The notes: generated by a model not told the origin, from the sequence alone. DNA of 64,000 nt from Coenobita brevimanus (GCA_032717465.1 CM064667.1:2090981-2154980), one strand, 5' to 3'. Shown: positions 45,394-57,000, counted from the stretch's first letter. Numbers and translations: made by a program.

Positions 45394-47318
45394 TGCTGAG
45401 TGCTTTTAGGCTGACTCCTCGTACTAAGAACACTAGCTACTGAGCGGGGTCCTCTTTCCAGACCGGAAGTAAAGCACTAACAAAGGAACAGGACATAAAA
45501 ACTAGGCAGTCCACCTTTAACACATCTGTTACCTTAATTCTAACACCGTGACAATATTACATAGAATGATATTCTGGACAGGGGATACAGATATACAAAG
45601 TTACGTTAAGTCAACACGGGATATTCACACACACTATAATTATACTTTACAATGGGTTAAGGGTCCATAAGTGAATGTGACTAACTTTCCTTAAAGTCCA
45701 AAAGGTCTTAGTGCACTGGTACAATAGAGATGTATGGGCTTGATGAGCCAGGGGAGGATTGCTACTATAAAAGAACAGGGGAAGCAGATCACTATAATTT
45801 ACTGGCTGGGCTCGGCGCAGCGACTCTCGCCCGCGCGTGCACTGATAAGGAGGAACTCCTCTATTCTGGGCTGGGGAATAACACTAGTTTCACGGCCCCA
45901 GAACTTATAGTCTTTATCAAGGGAAAGTAATCACGGACACTTATAGGTGGGATCCCTCTTATTCACTTTGTCACTGTATCACTGTCTCTGTCTCACTGTA
46001 GGAGGGAAAGTCACTAATCTTGCCCGATTTTCTGGGGCGATATCGCTCTGTCACTTTAAGGGGACCTCCGGGGGCTCTACCCATGGCGGGAATCACCGTA
46101 CCCGCTGGGGGGAGACTCAACCCGAGTCCGATCCACTGAGGCGTTGCAGGGAGACCCTCTTGCCTGGGGTCTCGACCTGTTGTAGACCCTCTCTGGTCCC
46201 GTCGTCACGGTGCAGGGAGACCCTCTTGCCTGGGGTCTCGACCTGTTGTAGACCTTCTAAGGGTCCCGTCGTCGTGGTGAAGGGAGGCCCGTCCATGTGG
46301 GGCCTCGACCTGTTGCGTTGGCCCTCAGGACTGGGGCCAAACAGGTGAAGCAGTCGTGTCTGGCGTCGGAGGGTCTGCGGCAGGGGGAGGTCAGCGTTGG
46401 TAGGCTGCTGGGCTCGCCTGGGGGTCCGAGGGCTGTGGAGGTCTGTCAGGGGACGCGCCGTCAGGTGTGGGCTGCGGCCTCGTCTCCTGCTGGTACCTGG
46501 GGAAGACAAGAATTTCCTGGGCGTGGGAGGTAGGTCCCGACTGGGACCGGGTCTCTGATCGGGTGACACTTTCGGGGCAACTCTCCCGGGTGGTGTCCAG
46601 CTACTCCTGCAGGAGTTGACTGAATTCAGAGGACACACGGAGGCCGTGATCTCTCTCTTACACAGGGAGGGTAGCACAGAGGCGACTCTCTCTCTTGTCT
46701 CCGATACAGCCGTGGCGCCAGGTCGATCGGTCCTGGGACCCACTTGTGGCTTTATACAAGGGGCTCTTACCCTTAGGGTGGCTAGGGGTGTTGGCCCCGT
46801 ATAGTCCACTATTGGGCCTCCTGTCCTGTTTGTGATAGAGGGTATTTCTCCCTCGTTAAAGGACCTCCTGTCCTGGTAGTGGCAGAGAGTATTTCTCCCT
46901 CGTGGCTCACTGTGGCAGAGGGTACTAGACCCTCGTGGCTCACCAGAGTAGCGGCAGAGGATGGTGTTTCCTTGTGGCTCGCGGTGGCAGCAGGTGCGAA
47001 CACCTCGTGGCTCACCTAGGGACCTCCTGCCCTGTTGGGGTGAAGCTGTGGTCATCACCACAAAACTACTAGGGACTGATATTAGATCAGTCCCACCCCA
47101 CTGCTGTCGATGGTCAACCCGCCGTTGAAGTTGTTGCAGATCTAGCCTCACCTGGCGTTGGGGCAGTTGCGGGGAGAAGGGGCACAGGTCAGTGGTGGTT
47201 GGGTGACCCTTTTGCCCTGGGTCATTAACCTCCCCGTTATCTCTTCCTCGGGTGGTGGGGTGGTGGTGACCCGGTGGTGGAGTGGGGGGTGGCGGGGCGA
47301 AAGGCCCGGCGGCGGACA
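45394..47318 (-). repeat. 5' LTR of the Gag-only element, with long open frame
   Basis: Right copy. A 400-codon minus-strand frame spans 46117-47319 and its ATG is formed by the LTR border itself. It is Pro/Arg-rich and includes reiterated SHEG-like and KRVSL motifs. A TATAAA on the minus strand near 46752 is a promoter candidate. I see no known domain, and the frame is not conserved intact in the other LTR, so it may be chance in GC-rich DNA. Confidence 0.85.
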
Positions 47319-47343
47319 TCTTAGTTCGAGGGCTAGGTGAAAG

Positions 47344-47348
<5 letters not shown>

Positions 47349-47381
<33 letters not shown>
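47349..47381 (+). repeat. (GA)n microsatellite
   Basis: Pure GA run just outside the LTR element. A (CTA)n run follows at 47628-47652. Confidence 0.97.
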
Positions 47382-47384
<3 letters not shown>

Positions 47385-47622
47385 ATCAACTTAACAATAT
47401 TCGTTATAGATAAGCCTGGGGCAAGGCTGGAGGATAAGACTGAAGTGAAGTGACTGGCTCTTGAGGACAAATACTCAGAGGTCAAGGTCACAGGTCAAGG
47501 CCAAAGTCGGTGTGTGTGAGGGGTTATTAAAATAAATCTGTTCTGATAAGATTTTAGCCGAATTTGGTGGATGGATGACGATGTAAGATTTGCAAGGTGA
47601 CGTTCATTACCAGATCAGCAGT

Positions 47623-47653
<31 letters not shown>

Positions 47654-47684
47654 GCTGCTACCATCATTATCATTGTTATCATGG

Positions 47685-48570
47685 TGGTAGGTGGTGGCCA
47701 CCATCATCTGCTCACTTGATGTAATGTTGCCTACTTCTTTCTTCACCTTCATCATTCTTTTTCTGTGTCTGTTGTCACGTGGACGCCTATTTTGTGTAGT
47801 TAATTATTCCTCTTCGCGCCACGTGTATAACTAGCTAGTTAAGGTGTTACTAAATTAACGAACTGGCGACCCAATGAAGTTGTGGTAGGCCTGCATATAA
47901 GCCCAGGCGCCGAGGCTCGGAGCTCTCTCTCTCTGTTTCCCTGTCAGTGACGCCAGCTAGCTCTGGGTCATCCAGGTTTAAGGTTTGTGTATGTCCTTGG
48001 TTAGGGATGTAGGATGGACTTTAGCAAGTTTATGCTCTTGTCCATTAGGCAGGGTGATGTTTTGTGTTTTGTTTTCCCACTATTGGTTGTAAGTTAAGTT
48101 AATAGATTATGTTAATTTTGTACTTGGTGTTTTGACTCTCCTTAAATGTTCATATGCTAAAGTAACTCCAGATCTAAGTAGTACAATATGATCTTGTCGT
48201 ACACTCAATTATCATTCTATCGTGGTTTTACTCAGGCCGTGCACCCTGTCCACTTGGTGATTGGGTAGTTTGCGACACTGTCCTCTCTTCCTATTTCTCC
48301 CATCTTTCCTGTCACTCTTTATTACTCTTTTTTCCTTTTCAGGTGGCTTTACATTGACAAGCCTAATGGTTTCCTGTAAGCCAGGAAACCATTACAGAAA
48401 AACGTTTACAAAGCTGGGTGGTAACCATATAACCAACACATACGTGTTCCCTACGTGTCAACAAGTGGGTTGGCGGAGGGTTAGTGCCCCTCCCCGTAAA
48501 ACAACTAACTTAAAGTCAATCGGCCACCCCTTACGGGATTATGGCGTCTGGCTATAGATAGATAGATAGA
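47685..48570 (+). mobile_element. SINE copy split by a solo LTR
   Basis: 5' part 47685-47772 ('ggtggccaccatcatctgct', 'gatgtaatgttgcctacttc') and 3' part 48282-48570 (from 'cctctcttcc' through the AATGGTTTCCTG hairpin to tatggcgtctggctata and (GATA)n) join into one SINE when the insert is removed. The joined order matches the copy at 38808. Confidence 0.85.
47773..48277 (+). mobile_element. Solo LTR (505 bp) with 4-bp target duplication
   Basis: Starts TGTCACGTGG and ends TTTGCGACA, flanked by ctgt on both sides (47769-47772 and 48278-48281). A TATA-like 'gcatataagcccagg' is at about 47894, followed by a CT-rich initiator region. No internal domain is left, as expected after LTR-LTR recombination. 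Probably Ty3/gypsy type from the 4-bp duplication. Transcription orientation is taken from the TATA position. Confidence 0.82.
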
Positions 48571-48607
48571 CTGATCATCATTATCATCATCATCATTATC
48601 ATTATTA

Positions 48608-48687
48608 TTTACCACACTCACTGACCTGAAATTCTAGACCAAACCAGTGTGGTAGCCGGTGGTCGGGTGTGGTGGGGCGGGACAGGA

Positions 48688-48730
<43 letters not shown>

Positions 48731-48819
48731 TATCACACTCACTGGGCTGCAATTCTAGACCAAACCAGTGTGGTAGCCAGTGGTCGGGTGTGGTGGGGCG
48801 GGACAAGATATTATTATTA

Positions 48820-48873
<54 letters not shown>

Positions 48874-48960
48874 TACCACACTCACTGGGCTGCAATTCTA
48901 GACCAAACCAGTGTGGTAACCAGTGGTCGGGTGTGGTGGGGCGGGACAGGAGGGCTGCAA
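48608..48960 (+). repeat. Three-fold repeat of an ~85-bp module joined by (ATT)n
   Basis: The module 'ccacactcactg...ttctagaccaaaccagtgtggta...ggtggggcgggacagga' occurs at about 48611, 48732 and 48874. (ATT)n runs of different length follow the first two copies (48688-48730 and about 48809-48871). Each module begins ccacac and contains gtgtgg. Confidence 0.88.
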
Positions 48961-49070
48961 GGAGATGCCAGGGTGTGCAGATATTGCCCCACCATTACAC
49001 TGATGAGCTGGCCTTCAGGCATGCTGATGAATACACGCTGCTCACTCTGCCCCTCCAACCCAACAAGGAC
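48950..49070 (+). CDS. Possible exon, unidentified
   Basis: One plus frame reads QILPHHYTDELAFRHADEYT and LLTLPLQPNKDEEEEE before running into a GAG/GGA purine tract. The sequence is not low complexity until ~49065 and is preceded by cgggacag as a possible acceptor. No family recognised; could be chance. Confidence 0.2.
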
Positions 49071-49470
49071 GAGGAGGAGGAGGAGGAGGACATGGAGGAG
49101 GAGGGAAAAGAGAAAGAAAGAGGAGAAGGAAAGAGAGAGTAAGAGGGAGAAGCAGGAGGAGGAAGAGGAAAAAGGAGGAGGAGGAGGAAGATGGGGAGGA
49201 GGAAGGAAAGAAGGAGATGGGGAAGGAGGGAAAAGAGAAGGAAGGACAACTAGAGGGAAAGAGAAAGAAGGAGGAGAAGGAGAGAAAGTGTAGGAGGGAA
49301 AAAACAAAAAGGAAGTGGACAGAAAGAGCAGGAGAAAGAAAAAGAGAAAGAGAGAGAAGGAGGAGGGAAAAGAGAAAGAAGGAGGAGGAGGAGGAAGGAA
49401 GAGAAGAAGAAAGAAAGAGGAGGGAAGGGAGAAAGAAGGTGAAAGGGAGGAAGAGAGGAAGGTTTATGGT
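49070..49470. repeat. Purine-rich (GGA/GAA)n tract
   Basis: The plus strand is nearly all purine, with imperfect GAAAGAGGAGGA repeats. Long frames here on both strands are composition artefacts. A (CT)n run at 49512-49573 follows on the same strand. Confidence 0.85.
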
Positions 49471-49523
49471 AAAGCTTTTTGTCAGTGCTTGTGGTGTCCT
49501 GCAGTCAGTAGTCTCTCTCTCTC

Positions 49524-49574
<51 letters not shown>

Positions 49575-49892
49575 CTAGACATCCTATCCCGTAAGAAATG
49601 GCCACAAATAAATCGCCTCCATGTCGCCCTGTCCCAAGCTATTTCCCTGCCCTCCCCCCAGCCCACACACTCCTCTCTCATATACCTGTCCACTCTATCT
49701 CCATCTCATCCACGGCCTCCCCCCCTCTCACCCCCTCCAACTCACTCGCATACTCTCTCCTCGTTAGTCTCTCGCTCTCCATCCTCTCCACATGGCCAAA
49801 CCACCTCAATGTGCTTCCCCTAACGCTTCCTATCACATCCACATCCACACCACAACGCTCCTTCACTTCCTCATTTGTCAGTCTGTCTCTCA

Positions 49893-49893
<1 letters not shown>
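49575..49893 (-). mobile_element. LINE C-terminal fragment
   Basis: Minus strand reads DRLTNEEVKERCGVDVDVIG, TLRWFGHVERMESERLTRRE and YASELEGVRGGEAVDEMEIE. It is the same LINE family as 33451-33879, which has DRLTNRDIKERYGVDVDVIG. It is cut by the (TA)n at 49897-49946 and by the (CT)n on the other side. Confidence 0.8.
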
Positions 49894-49949
<56 letters not shown>

Positions 49950-50389
49950 AGGCAACAAGTGACGATTTATGCGATATCGAGTGGTAATAATTAGCAAGGA
50001 CAATATTAGACTTATAATAACAGGGCGGCCCATATATCACAATGTGTCGTGTGTGTGGCAGAAGGATACGTGCCAGAAGATGACCCAGACTTGTTTGGTT
50101 GATTGTACACCTCAGTCATTCTCTCTCTCTCTCTCTCTCTCATTCTTCTTCACATTCACTGGTGCAGCTTTCACCGTCTCATTGTTTACTCCTTCTCTGG
50201 ACACCACTCCTGCATGTTACTCTGAACCTTCTTTCCTGCCGCCTTGATACCCTCCTCTCCCACTTCCCTTTCTTTTCTCTTCTTTCTCCTCTCCTACCAT
50301 CCCTCCTTCCCTCCCTCCTACCCTATCGCCCTGCCACCCTCGAGCTCGGCCTGGTTTCAGAATTCGAATCCGCACCTGCACCCCAACCG

Positions 50390-50640
50390 CACTGTTAGAA
50401 CAACGTTGGCACCACAGCCGCACAATTTTAGTTGTCTTAGTCCCGCACCCACACCGCACCCACAATACACTGAACCATTCCTGCACCGCACGTGTACCAC
50501 ACCCGCAGGACGTAGAACCATCACCGTACCCGCACCGGACCCACAATACACAGTACCACACCTCAACTGTACAACACCCGCAGTACACAGAACCACACCA
50601 TCACCGTAGCCGCAGAGTAGCATGGCACAATTTGCACTGC
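50390..50640 (+). repeat. Degenerate CCGCACC-type repeat
   Basis: Many short variants of 'accgcacc' and 'acccgcagtacacag'. No clear gene. It appears again briefly at 51190-51290. Confidence 0.5.
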
Positions 50641-50817
50641 AGTCATATATCCACATTTTAGACTACTTGACATACAGTAATCAACAGCATGCATACACAG
50701 TATATACAACACCATTTTATATGTTTCTAAAGTATAGTATGATACAGGAAGAAGGAACTTAAACAAGAAATGGATTACAATGATTTTATTACGTTATTAA
50801 TATGAAATATTTTTTAG

Positions 50818-51003
50818 GTTTTCATGAAGTAATTTTGACACGATTATGGAAGTTGGTGACCCATGGTGTTACAGGTTCTGTTGCTTGCATTGCTACTTCT
50901 CTTTACCTTAGCATTGACGCTGGAACTACTGAAAAAGATATCATCGACACAGGATGGCTTGACGCTTGTCCTCCTGGTTGGCACTGTGTCCAGCCAGACT
51001 AAT
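50818..51003 (+). CDS. Candidate terminal exon of a Cys-containing secreted protein
   Basis: After a T-rich acceptor (atattttttag, AG at 50816-50817) an open frame entered in phase 1 reads FHEVILTRLWKLVTHGVTGS, VACIATSLYLSIDAGTTEKD and IIDTGWLDACPPGWHCVQPD, then TAA at 51001-51003. The ending (hydrophobic, LDACPPGWHC) resembles FLDVACLPGGSCGSKMYC in the exon at 61535, so it may belong to a related gene. A competing plus frame from ATG 50863 gives a signal-peptide-like MVLQVLLLALLLLFTLALTL. Only one can be right, and neither is proven. Confidence 0.35.
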
Positions 51004-51100
51004 ATTTCTGTCACTAGGTGCACTGGTGGCCATGATACACAACATTACCTGCAGTCCTACACAGTACCAAGAGTTGGATCTCGTCTTCCTTCCACATACA

Positions 51101-51102
<2 letters not shown>

Positions 51103-51140
<38 letters not shown>
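51103..51140 (+). repeat. (GT)n microsatellite
   Basis: About 19 GT repeats. Confidence 0.97.
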
Positions 51141-51141
<1 letters not shown>

Positions 51142-51299
51142 ACTATACATTCATTTTCATACATACTAACGCTACAAATTCCACACATATACCGCAGTGA
51201 AGGAAGTACAACCGCACTCGCACCTCATCCGCACTGCAACCGCAAGTATTTCCTTACGGTGCGGGATACCGCAACACAGCGCGGTGCGGTTGTTGCCAC

Positions 51300-51668
51300 A
51301 CAGAGCTCTGCCACCCTCCCTGCAACCCTCCCGGTCGCCCTGCCACCCTTCCTCTCCCCATCCCTGCCACCCTCCCTGCCACTTTTCATGTCGTCCAACT
51401 ACCTTCCCTCCCTCCCTCCTACCCTGTCTCCGAACCACCCTCCCTGTCGCCCCACCACCCTCCCTGCCGCCATCACTGTTGCCCTACCACCCTCCCTGCC
51501 TCCTACCCTGTCGCCCCACCACCCTCCCTGCCTCCAACCCTGTTGCACCACTACCCTCCCTGTCTCCTACCCTGTCGCACCACTACCCTCCCTGCCTCCT
51601 ACCCTGTCACCCCACCACCCTCTCTCCCTCCTACTCTGTCGCCCCACCACCCTCCCTGCCTCCCCTGC
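51300..51668 (+). repeat. 32-bp pyrimidine-rich minisatellite
   Basis: The unit cctaccctgtcgccccacca plus ccctccctgcct repeats with a 32-bp period over about 51500-51665. Looser copies extend left to about 51300. Confidence 0.85.
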
Positions 51669-51764
51669 CAAAGGAATTATCACCTTCATTGTTGTCTGGT
51701 AAACGCGACCTATTACACTGGTCTATTAAAACCTGTACTTAATGGTGATGGAGACGCTGTGGTG

Positions 51765-51796
<32 letters not shown>
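51765..51796 (+). repeat. (GAT)n microsatellite
   Basis: About ten GAT/ATG triplets. Confidence 0.95.
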
Positions 51797-51954
51797 GTGA
51801 TTATGGGGGGCAGCAGAGAGGGAGGGGGAGGAACAGGGGGGAGGGGGAGGAATGGGAGGGGTTTAAAGGAAGGCAGGAGACAGAGGGACAGGAATGGCAG
51901 GAGGAAGAGAACAAAAAAGATGACAATGAGAGAAGAAGATAAGAGTTACACACA

Positions 51955-52240
51955 GCGCAGAGGAGGGAGGCAGGGGGTGGGAATGGAGGGAGGCAGAAGG
52001 TGCGAATGAAGGGAGGCAGGGGGTGGGAATGAAGGGAGGTAGAGGGTGGAAATGGAGGGAGGCAGAGGGTGGGAATGGAGGAAGGCAGAGGGTAAGAAAG
52101 GAGGGAAGCAGAGGGTGGGAATGGAGGGAGGCAGAGGGTGGGAATGGAGGGAAGCAGAGGGTGGGAATGTAGAGCGGCAGACGGTAGGAATGGAGGGAGG
52201 CAGAGGTGTTAATGAAGGGAGGCAAAGGGTGGGAAGGGAA
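51955..52240 (+). repeat. ~22-bp purine-rich minisatellite
   Basis: The unit gaatggagggaggcagaggg and close variants repeats about 12 times. Confidence 0.85.
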
Positions 52241-52489
52241 AACAGGAGGGAAATAAGGTAGTGCGGGAGAGTACAGCAGAAAGAAAATGTTTAATCAAAA
52301 TTAATGAAGGAAATTAAAAGGAAATAGTATATGTGGGAGAAAGGAAAAATTTATCAGAGGCACAGAAGACAAAATGTGACAAGAGGGAAAGAGGGAGGAG
52401 GAGAGGAGTAAAGTAGGAGAGGAAAAAGGAGGAAAGGGACACAACACGGGATGGAAGGAGAGGAATAGGAAGGTATGAGAGAATAAAGG

Positions 52490-53150
52490 AAGCACAGAGA
52501 TGGGAGAAAGAGACTAAGAGTAAGAGAACAGAGAGGTGGGAGAAAGAGACAAAGAGTAAGAGAACAGAGAGGTGGGAGAGGGAGACAAAGAGTAAGAGAA
52601 CAGAGAGGTGGGAGAGGGAGACAAAGAGTAAGAGAGAGAACAGAGAGGTGGGAGAGGGAGTCAAAGAGTAAGAGAACAGAGAGGTGGGAGAGGGAGACAA
52701 AGAGTAAGAGAACAGAGAGGTGGGAGAGGGAGTCAAAGAGTAAGAGAGAGAACAGAGAGGTGGGAGAGGGAGTCAAAGAGTAAGAGAACAGAGAGGTGAG
52801 AGAGGGAGTCAGAGAGTAAGAGAACAGAGAGGTGGGAGAGGGAGTCAAAGAGTAAGAGAACAGACAGGTGGGAGAGGGAGTCAAAGAGTAAGAGAACAGA
52901 GAGGTGGGAGAGGGAGTCAAAGAGTAAGAGAACAGAGAGGTGGGAGAGGGAGTCAAAGAGTAAGAGAACAGAGAGGTGGGAGAGGGAGACAAAGAGTAAG
53001 AGAACAGAGAGGTGGGAGAGGGAGTCAAAGAGTAAGAGAGAGAACAGAGAGGTGGGAGAGGGAGACAAAGAGTAAGAGAGAGAACAGAGAGGTGGGAGAG
53101 GGAGACAAAGAGTAAGAGAACAGAGAGGTGGGAGAGGGAGACAATGAGTA
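52490..53150 (+). repeat. 36-bp minisatellite, ~18 copies
   Basis: The unit agtaagagaacagagaggtg plus ggagagggagtcaaag repeats head to tail. Some units are 40 bp because of an extra 'gaga', and units alternate between gtcaaag and gacaaag. It is regular, but no spacer differs in the way a CRISPR array would. Confidence 0.95.
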
Positions 53151-53340
53151 AGTAATCCAGGCTTTAAGGCAGGTTATTTTGAACCTCTTAAATGTGAAAC
53201 ATCTAAACTGTATTAAATTGTCCGGGGATACCATGAGTACAATATATGACACCATCGCACTGAAAGGGTTACCAGGAACAACCTGGCAGGGATAACACCC
53301 CAGTGAGCCACTAAAGCACACCCCACAAAGTTATGCACAC

Positions 53341-53392
<52 letters not shown>

Positions 53393-54450
53393 ACAATGAA
53401 CTCGCACGGTATGATATCAGAAATATTGTGATAAAAGCCGAGGGGATGGAGAGAATGTGAAAGAGGAAAAGGGTAGGGATAAATGAAGTGACTGCCACAC
53501 GTAACGGGCTGGAGGGTAACAACATCAATGAAAGTGAGAATTAAAATGACACAGCTTATGACAGGAACCAAAGAGCGTATGAACTCCAACACAGCAAGAG
53601 GCACAGCAGTGGGGGGAAAGAGCGTATGAACTCCAACACAGCAAGAGGCACAGCAGTGGGGGGAAAGAGGCAGGGAAGGAAAAAGTCAAAGGAATGCAGG
53701 AAAGGTGGGAAGTGGAGGGAGGAGAGAAGAGACGGAGAAGGAATGCAGAGAGACCAAGATGTGAGGTATCAGAGAAGAGATGAAGATTGAATGAAGGACA
53801 GATAGTGAGAGGTAAATGAGGAAGGAGGGAGGAGGAAAAATAATAATTAAGTGAAAAAAGACAGAAAATATGAAAAAGCGACGGAGGGGAATAGCTGCCG
53901 AGAGGAGTACGAGGGAAAGATGGAGGGAAAAAAATGGGGAAAAAAGGAAGTGGAAAAGAGATTGATAGGAGGCGATGGACAAAGTAGATGGAAAGGTGAG
54001 GAGGGGAATGTCAGAGACGGGAAGAAGGACGAAGGAGATGGACAGTGGAGAAAGGAGAAATGAGATGGAGAAGGGAGGTAGAAAAAAGAAATGAATAGGA
54101 CAGCAAGGAGAATATAGGTAATGAAAAGAGGAAAGACAAATGATATGGATGAGGAAGGGAGAAGGAAAGTGATGGAAAGGGGAAGGAGTATAAGAGTGAA
54201 GAATGACGAAAAGAGGGGAGATGATTAGAGGAAGAACAAGGAATGAACGAAGCCAAAAGAGATTTGCTGTGTGGAAGTGATAATAAACCTCTGCAATACT
54301 CCTTCAAGCGTGATTTGTGAAGTAGTAGGTCAGCGATTAAAACACAAAGGGGTTGAATGTTGGCCTTAGAGAGGAAAGATTGTGTGCTGGTGGTTGCATG
54401 GGTGTACCTTGTGGCGGGGGGTAAGCAGACCACCCCACCCCACGTCACCT
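53150..54450. other. Non-coding DNA, plus strand purine-rich from 53690
   Basis: No supported gene. A 46-bp direct duplication (aaagagcgtatgaactccaa...) lies at about 53570-53665. The rest is low-complexity purine sequence. Confidence 0.6.
53344..53388 (+). repeat. (GA)n microsatellite
   Basis: Pure GA run. Confidence 0.97.
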
Positions 54451-54458
54451 CCCAGATT

Positions 54459-54475
54459 GATAGATAGATAGATAG

Positions 54476-54507
<32 letters not shown>

Positions 54508-54509
54508 AT
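54459..54509 (+). repeat. (GATA)n(GA)n microsatellite
   Basis: GATA then GA repeats. The preceding ~100 bp shows no SINE or LINE body, so its origin is unclear. Confidence 0.95.
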
Positions 54510-55360
<851 letters not shown>

Positions 55361-55523
55361 TACACATCGTACAAAACAACCGTCTCTCTTGCTATCGTAT
55401 GCGAGGGTGGAATAAAAATATAAAATGAAATTATCACAATCTTTGTGGGGAAACACAGGAAGCAGAGGAGCGACAGAGTAAAGTGATTAAGGGAGGGGGG
55501 CATGAGAGGAGGGGCTAAAGCAG

Positions 55524-55528
<5 letters not shown>

Positions 55529-55571
<43 letters not shown>
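55529..55571 (+). repeat. (GA)n microsatellite
   Basis: Pure GA run that opens a purine-rich stretch reaching about 56030. Confidence 0.97.
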
Positions 55572-55575
<4 letters not shown>

Positions 55576-56302
55576 GGGACTGGGAAGCGAGAAGGAGTGA
55601 AGAATGAAGGAAAATGACAGGTTAGACAGGGAGGGAGAAACAGTGAGTGGCTGAGGAACGGGGGGGGGGGAGGAAAAATAGGGTGGAAGAAGGGGGAGAG
55701 GGAGCAGCAAAGGGAGGGAGGAAGGTTGGAGAATGCAGAGTGAGGTGTAGGTGGAAGGGAGAGAACTGACTGAAAGCGAAATTTAGTCTGTCGAGAAAGT
55801 GAGACGGATGATGGGAAAGAGGGTGGATGACAGACAACACTAAGAAGGAGTAGGATCAGGGTGAAGAAGATGGGAGGATGTACTGTAGGGTATGGGAGGG
55901 AGTGAGGAGGCTGAGTAAGGGAGGAAGGGGTGGGGCAGGGTGAAGGGACAGGGAGAAGGCTGAGTGAGGGGGAAAGGGCTGGGGCAGGGTTAGGGGGCAA
56001 GGAGTGGGGGTTACATCATGAGGGGGAAGCGAGAGGCAGGAAGAGACACCAGAGTGACATCTGTCACCGCAGTGATAAATTCATCTGGGCAACACATTTT
56101 GGTAGATCAGGACATATCACGCCTTAGGTTAGTGCTGTTGCCAACACCTTCACAAAATGTATAGGAATAATGAGTCCTTACTGTGGTGTTAACAAAGTTG
56201 AATAAAGAAAGAGAACAAGAGTGGACCAGTGCATCACCTTTTGTCATTAAGATCCTTGTTTTGGTCCTGGCTAGGCGCTGTCTGCCACAGGACAGCAGCT
56301 AC

Positions 56303-56370
56303 TTGCTTGTGGTCGATGGTTCTGCTCTGCCACACAGACCAACAGACAGGAACAACAGGAGCAGCAACAT
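56303..56370 (-). CDS. Possible signal-peptide exon
   Basis: On the minus strand an ATG at 56370 opens MLLLLLFLSVGLCGRAEPST, a good n/h/c-region signal peptide with a likely cut after GRA. A weak donor (GCAA|GTAGCT) follows at 56302. If real it is the first exon of a minus-strand gene continuing left. No partner exon found. Confidence 0.25.
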
Positions 56371-56399
56371 TATAGCAGTTTTGTCATAACATCTTCTAT

Positions 56400-57000
56400 A
56401 GACTTCTCTAATACTTCCCACCAGACCAACAATAGTATATGTTTGGTACATTTTTTTTTTTTTTTAATAATCATCGGGTGATTGTGAAATGTGAGTTTTT
56501 CCCTTGCCTCTGATACCTGTGTTGCTATACAACAAAGAGTATGCCTTACCCAGAGTACAGTATGTGAACCTGCCTGGGTATCCTCCTACATACCAGTTTA
56601 TTAGCCTGTGTTTTCACACTGTATCTTGACCCAGTAAAGTCTCTCCTGCCTAACACCCTACCACAACTTGTCCTGCCATTTATTTAACACTTCATTATTT
56701 TCCTGTTTCACTATACTCCCTTTACCTTAACTTGGCACAGAATTACATCCTTTTGCGGCTTATTCCGCGGAGAATTAGACAATGCTATGGCTCTACATCC
56801 CTTCCGTAGCACTTCCTCATGACTAGTATCATACTTTTTGTAAATCTCTAGCTACAACCAGGAATGAAGATGGATAGATGGCAGTTTTAAGCCAAGTTAG
56901 AGTAAAAGGGGTATGGGGTATCCGTTGCCTACTTTACCATTTCATTAGTGCACCAGGCCATTATTTTCTGTGTTCCTTAAATCACTAATAAACCGTTCAT
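56400..57000. other. Non-coding DNA, nothing recognised
   Basis: Poly-T near 56451-56466, otherwise mixed DNA with no coding or repeat signal I can support. Confidence 0.5.

Larger units (their letters stand above)
41547..47318 (-). mobile_element. Complete non-autonomous LTR retrotransposon with Gag only (TR-GAG-like)
   Basis: Two near-identical direct repeats (41547-43476 and 45394-47318, ~1.93 kb) bound a 1917-bp interior that holds one Gag-like frame on the minus strand. No protease, reverse transcriptase, RNase H or integrase motif is visible. LTRs begin TG and end CA on the minus strand. The flanks are tttta (41542-41546) and tctta (47319-47323), a possible 5-bp target duplication with one change. 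The element must depend on another element's enzymes. Confidence 0.85.

Noticed and set aside
41547..47318. Complete retrovirus-like element
   Set aside because: No protease, reverse transcriptase, integrase or envelope sequence is present; only Gag.
48882..49605. Several reading frames of 120-210 codons on both strands
   Set aside because: Built from GGA/GAA and CT repeats (poly-Glu/Lys/Arg or poly-Ser/Leu/Phe); composition alone keeps them open.
52314..53068. Minus-strand frames of 110-220 codons with a repeated SPTSLFSYSL peptide
   Set aside because: Direct translation of the 36-bp minisatellite; no start context, splice sites or domain.
52490..53150. CRISPR-like regular spacing
   Set aside because: Repeats are contiguous 36-bp units with no unique spacers, and the genome is eukaryotic.
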